Source: Datisca glomerata
Lineage: Eukaryota; Streptophyta; Magnoliopsida; Cucurbitales; Datiscaceae
Length of the DNA: 64,000 bases
Reading direction: 5' to 3'
Assembly: GCA_003255025.1 (NCBI GenBank)
Contig: QANY01009128.1
Coordinates: 868,547-932,546, forward strand
Positions 11,141 to 22,476 of this stretch are shown piece by piece. The translations under genes were made by a program, and so were the position numbers. Positions within the stretch are counted from its first letter, which is position 1. Every line of letters begins with the position of its first letter. The notes beneath the pieces are model-generated. The model saw nothing but the letters and a program-made list of their open reading frames with translations. It did not search any database and was not told the DNA's origin.

Positions 11141-12891
11141 TGAAATTTAAAACATACAAGATTCAATATAATTGATAAATATCTAGAATTCGAAAAGTAA
11201 ACGTGATGCATGAATGCAACATAATAAACACATAAATTTTACATTTACTAATCACGATAAAACAACCAATGATTAATGTGTTGCATTAGGGTTAGTCAGA
11301 TTAATCTCAGATTGTCTATTAGATATTCTCATCCTTATTAATTAAAACTTAAAATATCTCATATTTTCTCTTTTAACAATGAGGTATCGCTTGTTCGGTC
11401 GAGTCAAAACTATTCACATGAAAGCTTATTTGTGATTTTGTGAGTGCAACCCATTATTTCGGATTCCATAACTTGATTTAGAATATGCAGCCTTAGGGTC
11501 GGTCAAAACTAAACTACATCACTTCCTCCTATCTTCTTAAGAAGTCCAACGTTGGTATTGGGACAGCTCGAAACATTTCTTAGGAGGATGAAAACAAAGC
11601 CATCTCGAGGCCGTCACTATACCTCACGGTGTTGTGCTAATTATGAAGACTGTAAGTTACATTGACATGTCAACCTTCTCTCACTCACTATTTTAAGATT
11701 ATGTCTTTCTATTTTAACTAATTAATTAATTCAAAATTAATTATTTGTTAAAATAATAATCATATGAATATTTAATAATCAGTTACGCCAATCTCATTGG
11801 TCTAAGTTCATGTAACCTTCAGTCCATAAGTCACGATTATGTGAATTTAGATTAACTAATTAATTATATTAGTCAAACTTTAATAAATTTTTTTTACTAA
11901 AGTCGGTTATCTTAAATGTCACTATAGCCCTTAGTATGGTGTGGTTACCAATTTTTAACTAATTATAATCTAACAGTTTACATGCTATTGATTTTATAAA
12001 ACAAAACATATAAACATATTAAGACAATACTAATAAATCATATTTTTACATATGAGATGCATGATTAAATAAAACTGTGTGGGATTTTCATGCGATCAAC
12101 TAATGCATAGACATGTTATCAAACATAACAATTAAAATAATTATTTAAAAATTAAAATAATTGTTTAACTATTAAATAAAATAATAATTACAATAGTTGA
12201 CTTTGATTATTCTTTTAAAATAGTTGACTTTGATTTAATCAAATAAATGCTTTATTTCATTTGGTCAAACTTGGGTCAAACCCAATCAACTTATTAATTT
12301 CTAATTTTCATAAAATTGAAAATTTATAATTAATTGTAAAATTTAAAAAGATAAATGATAGATTGAGGGTTATCATCAAACCTTATGTTAATAGGCTTGT
12401 TTGGTATCAGAGTTTGTATGAAACTTCCCTAAAAGTGACAACAGTTGCCGCCCATGACAAGACTCTCCTATTACCGCCCCATCATCGCCAGCCACCACTG
12501 TCGGCATCCCCGACCACCACTGTCTGAACAGTTTTTCAGGCATGAACAATAAATTTTTCGTGAATCGTAAATTTATGATGTGAATAAATACTAAATTCCG
12601 CGAACAGTAAATCTGCAGTTCGTCTCATGCATTCTTTATCTTCGCGTGTTCGAAATAATTACAATAATATTCGAAATAAATTACAAAAATTTATACGCCT
12701 GAAAACGGCTTACACAAGATCTAAAGAAAAATTAAACGATCAAAACATAACCCAATAATCACCATACAATTAACGATCCATTATTTTTCATACATTCAAA
12801 AAACATAACCATCCAATTCATACATATCTCATATTATATGAACAATGCAAGAAAACCTACATAGCATTTAACATATAAATATATAATGACC
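11141..12891 (-). other. Long non-coding leader of the nested copia
   Basis: About 1.75 kb separates the gag start from the primer-binding site. It is AT-rich with no open frame worth noting. A GC-richer patch at 12430-12540 has CCGCC and CACCA words. I see no gene in it. Confidence 0.6.
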
Positions 12892-12903
12892 GCTCTGATA
12901 CCA
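12892..12903 (-). other. Primer-binding site, initiator Met tRNA
   Basis: On the minus strand TGGTATCAGAGC follows the LTR end after two bases (AG). This is the usual 12-base match to the 3' end of plant initiator tRNA-Met used by most copia elements. Confidence 0.93.
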
Positions 12904-12905
12904 CT

Positions 12906-14957
12906 TGTTGGTTGTCGCGGCTTGCGCGTAGCGGAAGCGTGTGTCACTTGGCCAATTTAAAAATTAAATTTTTAATAAAATTCAAATTTTTTTAATAAAA
13001 TAAATCTTGCAATGTTGTTATAACAAAAATTTTTTTTTATTGAAAATTCGTTTCAATCAGTTAGGGGCCATTATATTTTTATATATTAAATTAATAACAT
13101 ACAAGGTTAGGAATCGTATATCTATTATAGTCTAAATCAAGCGTACTCACGAAACCAATCGATTCTCCGTTCCCACGAAATCATTCCAACGATCAGCGGA
13201 CTCCGAGATTTACACCAAAAATTTTCAAGTCAATCCTCAATGCGCTAGGAAGTGTGTGAGCACGTAGGATATAACGAAGACACTTTTTTGTCTCTAAATT
13301 TACTCAACACATGAGATCTAGAGATTTTACTGAGAATGACTTTTGTAAGACGATTCTCTAAAAGAACGTGAAGATGATTCTTTTGGAGATTTGATTAACT
13401 CTAAATCATAGAAAAATCACTCATTGAGAATTGTGTTATTCTCTCAACTTTTGATTGATAAACTCATTCATTATCTTAGGTCATCAGAATATATCTATAT
13501 ATATTTTTTATAATGACGTATCAAATATTCTGGGATAATTGAAATAATATTTAATTATAAAATTAGGGTCATGGCACTACAGTGTGTGTGGGGAAGCACA
13601 GTGCCTCACAACACCACTCTGTAGTGCCATGTGGCACTACAGTAGTCTATGTCAATCTCTGATACCCAATTAATGATTCACAAGTGATAATTACTACGTA
13701 TTAAATATTTATTTTAATCAAATTTATATATCTAGATATCAAAACTAACATATCTGATTATCTGTTATTTCATAAATAACAGATAATTAAAAAAATTTAT
13801 AATTATTTATATATATTAATTCTGAAAATTATATATATATATATATATAAATAATTTAATTAATTAATTCTTAATTAGTTAATCATATATAATCATCTCA
13901 TAATTATGTACTTGCCCGTGAATAAAAAGTCATTTGTAAGTAAGTCATTTAATCATGTCCTGAAACATTCACACCCTAGATTGCGTAGTACAGATGTGAC
14001 TTGAGGACCATAGACTTATAATCCTAAGCTTCAATAAATCAGATTATTAATGAAACTCTTTAATTAATAATTTTGTTTATTACTTTCATTATTACTCTGC
14101 TATAAATATTGAATTGCACTCTTACAGATTACATATAGTATTTTCACAATATTCTCATGTAATCCACTGATATAATCATTTTATATAGTTTTATCCTCCA
14201 ATTATTGGTTCGTAAATTAGATTTGGTCAAAATTACCGTTCTACCGTTCTAATTACATCTTGATCCTTAAGTACCATTAATCTACTAGTGAATGACTAAT
14301 TTATAATTTTATCATAAATTTGAGCTTAATAACCATTCAGTTCCAGAATTAACACTTAAGGGAATCAATATACGATCTGTTAGGAAAACTTGGATTCTAA
14401 ATCTTGTAAGATTAGGTTTCCGGTCATCCATAGTAGTGAATCTCCAAAACAAAAGTCACTTGCCTGTTTTTCAAACAAACCTTAACGAGTGAATCAAAAG
14501 ATCCAGTAGACATGCATAGGAGTTTATAACTACTCAAGATTCAGACTGATCTATATATGATCATCAAACTAATGTGTTATTAATCTTTATGATAAATGGC
14601 ACATTGATTAGTCATTTATAATCTCATTATATAAAGCATCATCACTAAGATGTCTGTCCATAACAATGATCTGGATTTAGATCACGTGCATATATAATTC
14701 TTAGTGAATCGTATTAACAACCATTCATTAAATATTTCATACTTTAATATGTTGCTAACAATTTTTACATTATCTTTGATCCTAATTTTCTCGTACTAAT
14801 ACAAGTTGAAAGTCTCATTAATGAATATTGAATTTTCAGATATTTATATAAATTATTCAACAATAATTTAAAAGAACAATTATAAGAAAAATATAATCCT
14901 TATTAAAATTCATATCAAAATGTCAATACACATGCTTTAAGGACATAACCCCCAACA
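12906..14957 (-). repeat. Right LTR (5' LTR) of the nested copia
   Basis: It begins TGTTGGTTGTCGCGGC and ends AACCCCCAACA. It is the partner of 4953-7133 and is followed by the second CAGAC at 14958-14962. Confidence 0.93.
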
Positions 14958-14962
14958 CAGAC
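14958..14962. other. Target-site duplication CAGAC, right copy
   Basis: Exact repeat of 4948-4952, flanking the outer end of the right LTR. Confidence 0.92.
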
Positions 14963-15720
14963 CTCGTCGGAAGGCCAATCTGGCGAATCGATCGTCGCAG
15001 TTCTCGACCTTGGTCATCTCGTCTTTGAAGCGATGAGTGTACTCCCGCAGGGACTCCACTTCTTTGGTAGAGATTTTCATTAGGTGTTCCGAGTCTTCCA
15101 TGACCATACGGTAAGTAGAGTATTGTTCTATGAAAATAGAGGACATAATAGAGACGCTCGTGATCAAGTGCATGTGCAAGGAGTGATATCACTTCAAATC
15201 CGTCCCCTCAAGAATGGTGGGGAACATTCTGTACATCAACTTGTCATCGTGCTGGTATAGCGCCATGTCTTGTTTGAATCATTGAAGATGTCTACGGGAT
15301 TAGTCTTTCCTTCGTAGCATTTGAATCTGGGAGCAACAAATTTTTTGGGTACGGGCGCTGCTAGGACAACTGGGCTTAATGGCATCTGGATAAGGGATTC
15401 AAGGTCAGTTTTTCCTGTACTCCCACGATTCCTTATTTCCATCATCTTTTGGTCAAACAGTTATTCTATCGCTTCCTTTGACATGACTCAAGATTGTCGA
15501 GCCTCTCTCATAGCTTCCTTCACAAGGTTCTGCGACTGGACTTCTTCTTCCCGTCACATGTTTTCATTGTTCTTGAGGTCTCATTGTCTTCCGTCTCGAC
15601 AGTTTCCCCCAGTGTGGGCTTCCGGTTCATCATTGTTTTCCCGTTCGTCATCATTTACTCGTTGGCTGACCTTCACTCGCATTTTTGTGAGTTCTTGTTG
15701 TAGTGTGTTGATCTAATCTC
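14963..15720 (-). pseudogene. Tat gag, N-terminal side of the insertion
   Basis: 14937-15179 reads ESLREYTHRFKDEMTKVE and then FARLAFRRGL, the core of the retrotransposon gag domain. 15236-15445 reads VPKKFVAPRFKCYEGKTNPV, the segment before it. The two pieces are in different frames. The domain continues across the insertion at 4952, which shows that the copia landed in the middle of gag. Confidence 0.82.
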
Positions 15721-16259
15721 GTACATTCTGCCATGCGTGACGTATTGCTTTAGTGTTCCTCCGTTCCATCTCATGCATCCCGTTTAGGATTGTCTACAAC
15801 ATTTCTGTCGGTAGGGTTGGTTGATCTATGTAAGCATTTTTTAATTTAATGGTATTAGTAGCTTTTACATATTTCTTTGTTTAAATATGATAATTTATAT
15901 CATTGTTTTTGAAGTATTTGTAGCTTTTTACTTATTTCTTTGTTTAAAATTGATCATTTGTAACATGTTTGAGTCTAAATATGAAAACTGCCTTTACGTG
16001 TGCCGGGTAAGTCTTAGTAGCAGGAGGTGAAAGAGATCTAGCTTCAACGACTTATTTCTCTATTTTTTATGCAAGAAAGATTGATTTTCCTCACATTTCT
16101 GTTGTAAAAGTCTCTTTTATATCAATGGCCTCCCACATTTTTCATTCTCTTTATTTAAACTCTTTCTTTAGTTGTGTTGTATTTGGTTCTAGGCATGTTT
16201 ATGGTTTTATAGGATGGGTCTCTTGAGCTTTTCTTTCAACTCTCAATAAAAGCACCAAA
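15721..16259 (-). other. 5' untranslated leader of the Tat element
   Basis: This stretch lies between gag and the LTR boundary. No coding signal is seen. On the minus strand the sequence just after the LTR is TTTGGTGCTTTTATTGAGAG, occupying the primer-binding-site position, but I could not assign a tRNA to it. Confidence 0.5.
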
Positions 16260-17040
16260 TGTAAAGATTATTTCCACTAATCATGGATCAAAAGGAAAAG
16301 TATTGATAAATGTTGATTTATATGAATATTAATGAGAGGGAGAGAGAATATAGTTTAAGAACAAGAGAATGTAAGGAATAAATGCTATAAGTTATATTTG
16401 TTTGAGTTTTATTGAATGTCTGTGTCTCATTTAACACACTAGTCTTTTATATAGGCTTTCTAATTTTCATTAACTGATTAAAATAATAATAAAAGGGAGG
16501 GGACGTTCTGCCAGGTATGGCCCTCCTCCCCTTCCTTATTTATCATTTTCATCTGTCTCATTCAGCCACCAATTAGTTACAGTCACTTGGTGATTTATCG
16601 TGATTTGAGCTGGTCAGTCATAGCCACTTGGTGGCCTGCCATCCTGTCTCGTCCGAGTCATTCAACTACTTAATCAATCATGTCACTTGACTGTCATTCT
16701 GGACCCCTTTCGTCCATTCCCTGCTTGCAAAGTTCAGTGAGTGCCTTACCCATTTAGGGTAGTTCTCTGAGTCTCAAGTTCCTATTCTTGTTCCAGAGGC
16801 ATGGATTCCCTTAGTCTTTTCTTGTTCTTGAAGGCGCGGACCCCTCGTCAGTCAGTTCCCGTTAAGTAGACATCTTTCCCCGTTCTGACGCTTCTCCCAT
16901 TTCGACGTTCTCTTTCCGTTCTGATGCTTCTCCTGTTCTGATGTGCTAGTCCTTCCCGTTTGTTTACGGTGTCTCGTGACGTCAGTCTTCTTTTTTTTAT
17001 ATACTTTTCTACAACTTTCCGCTAGCCCTTTGGTTGGTCC
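16260..17040 (-). repeat. 5' LTR of the Tat element, outer edge uncertain
   Basis: The inner boundary is the TG at 16260 (minus strand ...CTTTACA). On the minus strand a TATA box, CTATATAAA, lies at about 16446-16454, leaving a short R/U5 of roughly 185 bases, sensible for an LTR. The 16500-17000 stretch is pyrimidine-rich with many CCCGTT and TTCTGA words. The outer end is not fixed because the partner LTR is outside the window; candidates are near 17013 or beyond 17140. Confidence 0.6.
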
Positions 17041-17424
17041 ACCTTGTCAATGTGATAGCGATTATTTTTTACATGTTCAGTCGGGTTAAGTAAGTCCGCA
17101 AATAACTTTTTTGAAAAGAGTAGTTCTATTTAACCCGACGTGAGATGTTGATGTGTTGATGGAAAGGTCACTTTTTTTAATTGCTTTTATTTATATTTTT
17201 TTAAATTTCCCACCGCATTTATGATGGTGAGAGAATGGGGAAGAAGCCGCCGTTCTCCTTCTGAAAACAAGAGCTTGAAAGCAAGGAAAATTGGGCATTC
17301 AAAAGCAAGAAATTTTATTCACCATGTTGGTCAAAACTGCAATTACAGATGCAACGGTTACAAACAAAAATAAGAAGATCAATATGAATACAGTATTTAG
17401 TATAAAAAGTTGTTCATAGTTTAC
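17041..17424. other. Intergenic, no gene assigned
   Basis: It contains an inverted repeat GTCGGGTTAA (17080-17089) / TTAACCCGAC (17130-17139), possibly still part of the Tat LTR. On the minus strand an acceptor-like TTGCAG near 17345 is followed by a short frame ending SFDQHGE and a stop. This could be the last exon of the fragment described at 17425-17491. Confidence 0.4.
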
Positions 17425-17491
17425 CTATAAGAATAGCGCAAATACCCTTCCATCAAACCCAGTACGTCGATAGCTTCCAGGTAGAAGACAC
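17425..17491 (-). pseudogene. Exon-like fragment of an unrecognised gene
   Basis: On the minus strand a 67-base open segment encodes VFYLEAIDVLGLMEGYLRYS. It is bounded by an acceptor-like AATCAG and a donor GTAAAC. Joined to the short frame near 17345 it would end SFDQHGE-stop. The composition and splice sites look genuine, but I do not recognise the family. Upstream (toward SPO11-1) lies a MITE-like repeat and an ATG-led frame near 18331 (MNKSNVAPSSQIEER) that could be its first exon. It may be a small gene diverging from SPO11-1 or the remains of one. Confidence 0.3.
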
Positions 17492-17607
17492 CTGATTCAT
17501 CAGCAACATGATAAAAAATGATTTTTCTTTCACCTCTCTATTCTTTCTACAAGACTGAACCACGTGTTAATACGAAAATGTAATTTAGAGAACAGACCTT
17601 CATTTCA

Positions 17608-18251
17608 GGGGCCGTTTGATACGGATCAAGTAAGAATATTGAAAAAGTTAAGTTATTAGAAAAATTTAAGTGGTAAAGTTAGATGACAAGATATTAAAAT
17701 TAACATGTTAGTAACGCATGGTTAAGTGCAAAAAATTTGATTTCCTTGTTTAATATATATGATACTTGAATAAAATTGTGTGAGAAAGTTTGATAAAATT
17801 ATTGAAAAAATTATATAAATTATATTAAAATAATAAAATTATTTATTATTTATAATTTTTTAACAACTTTTAATTTATTGTCAACGATTATTTATAAATT
17901 TTAATACACATTATGTGTTATATATATATATATATATATATATTATTTTACATATTAATTAATTAACTATGTTACTAATTTTAATTTAAAAAAATAGTTG
18001 ATATTATTATCATGTATTCTAATCATTTAGATTTTATATTCTGTATGTATGAAGAGTTTATTTATGCTTAATTTAAATTTAATATTTTAATTCATTATTT
18101 CAATTAACGGGCATATCTTAATCTCACAAGACGACCCCGAGACTAAATAATTTTAATATAACAAATAATAATACTTATAATAAACATGAAAAATACTGAA
18201 AAAAAAATTATTACAAATTTTATCACCGAAAAACTGAAAACAAATGACCCC
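17608..18251. mobile_element. MITE-like element with imperfect terminal inverted repeats
   Basis: The left end reads GGGGCCGTTTGATACGG. The right end, reversed, reads GGGGTCATTTGTTTTCAG. Flanking triplets are TCA and TTA, compatible with a decayed TTA target duplication of a PIF/Harbinger-like MITE. The 644-bp interior is AT-rich and non-coding. The superfamily is a guess from the ends. Confidence 0.45.
17919..17943. repeat. (TA)n microsatellite
   Basis: About 25 bases of TA dinucleotide inside the MITE-like element. Confidence 0.85.
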
Positions 18252-18454
18252 TTATGGTCAAATAGACTCGTTTATGTGTGATTCTTCCTCTCCTCAATTT
18301 GAGAGGAGGGAGCGACATTACTCTTATTCATGGCCAAACTTAGAGAAGAAAAATTAGGGCGGAGAAAGCGAAAACTTTCTAGATTTTAATTTAAAAATAA
18401 AATAACTTAAGCCACGTTTGAGAGGGATAAACCCACGTAGGGTAGGCTATTCAT

Positions 18455-18479
18455 CCGACTCGTGACCATCACGAGTCGG
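18455..18479. promoter_or_regulatory. Perfect 11-bp inverted repeat before SPO11-1
   Basis: The arms are CCGACTCGTGA (18455-18465) and TCACGAGTCGG (18469-18479), with a 3-base loop CCA. The right arm ends 49 bases before the SPO11-1 start codon, so it is either just upstream of the transcription start or a hairpin in the 5' leader. It is GC-rich in an AT-rich setting. No function is known; location and perfection are what is seen. Confidence 0.6.
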
Positions 18480-18528
18480 GACAAAAAGACTTTTCCTTTT
18501 GAAAAAAGTTACATGCAGCAAAACAGAA

Positions 18529-21500
18529 ATGGAGGGAAAGCGTTTGAGCTCACAACGCAGTGATCTGCTACGGAAAATCAGAGGTCAGAAATCTCAGAAA
18601 GAAGAAATGGAATCCAAAACGCATTGTGTTTTCGTATCTGAGACTGATTTCAATTGCTAACTACAATTAATATTTCAGACTTTACAAGGTCTATAATTGT
18701 CGACCTGAGTACCGGACGGTCCCCGATGATCTCCATCCATCGCTTTAGTAATTACTGCTCGAATTCCAATCCTGACTGGTTCGGTTTCTCATGATTATCT
18801 GCAATTTAACTTCAAACTTGGAGTTCGAAATTCTCAATTAATGTACCTTGTGCAACTGCAAGCTTGTTTGCGATTACTGGACTTGAAACTTGTGTATGAA
18901 TGAATATCAGGTCGTGTAGATCTGGTAAATGATCGTTATTATTTCTAACTATAGCTTGGTGTCTGATTTCCTATCTTTTCTGCAGTAGATTTTGAAGTAT
19001 ACAATTTGTAAAAACGAGAATCGTAGATCTTCTGTTGTTCTTGGTGACAACGATTAGTAGTAGAAGTGCAATCATGTATAGGAAGTCAATGTCAATCTCG
19101 AGTACATCAAAGGAACAATTCAATTGTTTGAGTATATTTGTTGGAACTTATGTATGACTATCAAGTCGTGTAGGTCGTAGATGATCGTGATTAGTTTCTA
19201 ACTATTGCTTGGAGTCTGATTTCCTATCTTTTCCGCAGTTGATTTTGAAGTATACAATTGTAAAAACGATAATTGTAGACCTTCTGTAGTTCTTGGTGAC
19301 AATGATTATTAGTAGTAATGTAGTAATGTATAGGAAGTCAATGCATTAAATTGATCAAAACAAAAATCTCGTGTATATTAAAGAAACAATTCAATCGTTT
19401 GAGTATTTTGGTTGGGGTGCAGCTGTTGCAGGTATGATCTGCCTAAAGGGAAGGATGTTCTTACTCTTCAAAGGGAAAGCCATGCACGTCGACTAGGTAG
19501 GCTCTTTTTGTGTATGATATGTGAATCGTGATTGATACCAGAATGTGTGGATTCCATGGATTACAGATTCTATCCTTAATTAATCTTTGACTGTCTCTTT
19601 CTTTCAGATGTTCTGCTTAGAGTTTTACTCATTGTCCAGCAGCTTTTGCTAGAAAACAGACATGGGTCAAAGAGAGATATATATTACATGTACCCTTCTG
19701 TATTTTCAGGTAAATTTAAAATTTTCAACTGCGACAAGTTTACTGCTAGTGCGATGCAGTCTTTTGTAAGAGGTTTTGTCAAGTGTTTTCAAAGAACTAC
19801 GATTTACTCAATATCATCTGGTCTTTCTTAAGGATTTCAAGGCACTCACTGCTTGATGTCATTCCTTTTCTTTACTACTGACTTAGTTTCCCTCATTGTA
19901 TCTCTGTGACATTGCTTGCAGAACAAACAGTCGTAGATCGGGCCATCAATGACATATGCATTCTTTTGCAGTGTAGTCGCCACAACTTAAATGTGGTAGG
20001 TACTTCATTCTTATCATCATTTTCTCATTTATTTGCATGGACGTAGTATGCAATTAAATGGAGGTTAGAGTGCACATAGAGCATGACCAACATTTACATA
20101 GTTCCCAAAATAACATTAGACATATTATCCTGATTTTGAAGTCTTACGTCTGATTTATTATCTTTGAAAGAAGATCCTCTCCCTCCCTCCCTCCCTCCCT
20201 CCCTCCCTCCCCACACAGTTGCGCGTGCGCACAGTATACTGTAGACTAATGAGCGCGGAGATGTGGCTGCAACATATAATGAATGGTCATATCCACTTTA
20301 TACACCTCATTAACGAGTGTACAGGAAATGGATATTCACATTTCACATCTCACTAGCAATTCTATGGTATTCTAGAGCGCACCATTTATTTTCATATGAA
20401 AGTTATCTTACATCATTCTTCTTGCCTCCTTTTGACAGGTTTCTGTTGGAAATGGGTATGTAATGAAGACTACACTTCAGTCTGTCAGACAAGAAGAAAT
20501 TTACATAACTTCTTTTATTTTTCAACTGACATTACTGATTACTAAGCATTTTTCACGAAGTAATTTATGTTTTCTGTTTTGTCATTTGATATATTTATGT
20601 TTCCTGTTAGTTGATTGTTGTCGAAAGTGATAACAGGATTTTTATTTATTTTTGGATAGTAAACAGTATGCTGTTGCAGACTTAAAATTTTTTGGCTAAT
20701 TATATCAACAGATTTTTGCTGCTTATGCTGGCTGCTAATAATGTCTAAAGCACAATTAATCTTCAACTATCAACTTTTTCGGCAGTGTTAATGGAAAAGA
20801 TCATTGAATATGATATGCATAAGCCATGAACCTTAGCCTGTGACAGTTGGCTCTGGACATGTTTATTGTTTTATAGTATCATCAAAAAGTGGTCAAAATC
20901 ACCAAGGAAAAGATGCTAATTGATTGATAGGTTGGTAATGGGCTGGTTAAGATTCTTAGAAGCTGGAAGGAGATTTGATTGCATAAACAAACCAAACACT
21001 GTAAGAATAGGATATATGTAAAGTTTGTTTGTTACAGGTTATGTTTCTCATGTTGAATTGAGTCTAACTTCAATTTCTTCATCTACTTTACCAGGCCCAA
21101 CCTGTTCCTATTCAAGTTGAAGAAGTCAAAGGTTCACAGATGATTGATATATTTGAGTATTGGATTTGTTTTAATTCGGCACTTACTGAAGCATGGAGAT
21201 TTGTTTTTCTCGCTCTGCCTACCATTTCTAGTTTCAAAGCTGCTTAAACTGACAAAATTCAGATTTTGAGTTGCAGATATCGTTAGCACTGCTCAATATA
21301 TACTTGTTGTAGAGAAAGAATCAGGTTAACTTTTCTCTGATGATTGAAGAACTCTTCTTCATCTAAACAATTTATCTTTTTAATTATTCTGTCAGCTAAA
21401 CACCATTGTGCTTGGCTATTTAATGACAGTGTTTCAGCGATTGGCAAATGACCAGTTCTGCAGCAGAAACCGTTGTATAGTTATCACTGTATGCATGTCC

Positions 21501-22476
21501 TTGGTTCTGTGATCTTTGAAATGCATAATTCTCTTTTTCATTTTGTTTTCTGCTTTACAGGGACGTGGATATCCAGATATTCCTACAAGAAGGTAAGGAC
21601 TGATATTATTAAGTAGAATAGAGCAGATGTCTCTTTAGGTTTCACTTTCTATTCTGGGTCTTTGTTGTCAATGATGTTTACAAACACGTCATTGAAATTC
21701 TTTTCAGGTTTTTGCGGCTTCTGATTGACAGCTTGTCTTTGCCTGCTTATTGCTTGGTAGATTGTGATCCCTATGGTTTCGACATCCTGTCCACATACCG
21801 ATTTGGTTCTATGGTTAGGCCCTTGATTGAACAATTTGTGACTATTTTTGCATCTAAAATTTAGCTTGAGCTTCTTTTTTAGGCATTTGAACTGAGTGAA
21901 GAATCACTGAAATTGAGAAGTATAACTATAATATGGAGGAATTTATCCCTAGTTTGATCATTGATCTTCGTACTCCATTTTCTTATTATTAGCAAATGGC
22001 CTATGACATGAAGCATCTACGGATCCCGGAGATGCGCTGGCTTGGTGTTTTTCCCTCAGACTCTGAAAAATATTGTCTTCCACAGCAGTGTCTTCTACCT
22101 TTGACAGTAGAAGGTGAGAGAAATCATTTATGGCATACAGAATCAAGATTGGCTTTTTGTAATCTGTCATAACGTTCAGCTAATTTCATCAGACAAGAGA
22201 AGAACTGAAGCCTTGCTACTAAGGTGCTACCTGCAGAGAGAAGTACCGCAGTGGAGGTATGGTTCAATGAATTTTTCTGATGTTCCTTCATCCTTGTTTG
22301 CCTGGTTCACATTAACTGTGGGAATTGATTATGATTTTTCCCATGTAAGGTTGAAATTAGAATCAATGCTACAAAAAGGTGTGAAATTTGAGATTGAGGC
22401 ATTATCGGTGCACAAGCTTTCCTTTTTGTCAGAGGATTATATACCATCCAAAATTCAAGGTGAGGTTATTGCCTAA
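18529..22476 (+). CDS. SPO11-1: SPO11-1, meiotic double-strand-break transesterase
   Basis: SPO11 makes the programmed DNA breaks that start meiotic recombination. It is the relative of the topoisomerase VI A subunit and acts in the nucleus with SPO11-2 and MTOPVIB. Fifteen exons join in one frame: 18529-18583, 18679-18778, 19432-19496, 19608-19709, 19922-19995, 20439-20455, 20931-21000, 21095-21131, 21277-21324, 21430-21488, 21561-21592, 21708-21813, 21993-22113, 22193-22256, 22350-22476. They total 1077 bases, 358 residues; Arabidopsis SPO11-1 has 362 residues. All junctions are GT-AG. The winged-helix catalytic motif SKRDIYYMYPS places the catalytic Tyr at residue 100. The Toprim DxD is VDCDPYGFDI (Asp 238 and 240), and VVEKES supplies the Toprim Glu. 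No disabling change is seen. Exon 6 is only 17 bases. The start MEGK matches the Arabidopsis start. Confidence 0.96.
20177..20211. repeat. (CCCT)n microsatellite in SPO11-1 intron 5
   Basis: A tetranucleotide CCCT run of about 35 bases, followed by a CACACA stretch and alternating purine-pyrimidine GCGCGTGCGCAC, a Z-DNA-prone sequence. Confidence 0.9.

Larger units (their letters stand above)
4953..14957 (-). mobile_element. Complete Ty1/copia LTR retrotransposon nested in the Tat gag
   Basis: Two long similar LTRs (2181 and 2052 bp), each TG...CA, bound the element, with a perfect 5-bp CAGAC duplication. The order on the minus strand is 5' LTR (right), initiator-Met-tRNA primer-binding site, a long leader, gag, protease, integrase, RT, RNase H, polypurine tract and 3' LTR (left). 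The copia order (integrase before RT) is clear. The integrase and RNase H resemble the long-LTR Angela/Ikeros group, a tentative assignment. The coding region has many stops, so it is non-autonomous now. LTR divergence is obvious by eye, so the insertion is not recent. Confidence 0.95.

Noticed and set aside
15321..15716. Open frame of 131 codons on the plus strand
   Set aside because: It is antisense to the Tat gag region, and no product is recognisable; gag motifs on the minus strand explain the sequence.
17605..18259. A hAT element, from the CAGGGG start
   Set aside because: The 8-bp flanks (left CTTCATTT, right TATGGTCA) do not match, so a hAT target duplication is not supported.
22114..22476. 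Unspliced reading of the last part of SPO11-1 as a separate gene
   Set aside because: It runs through intron 14; the spliced frame matches SPO11-1 exactly at both junctions.
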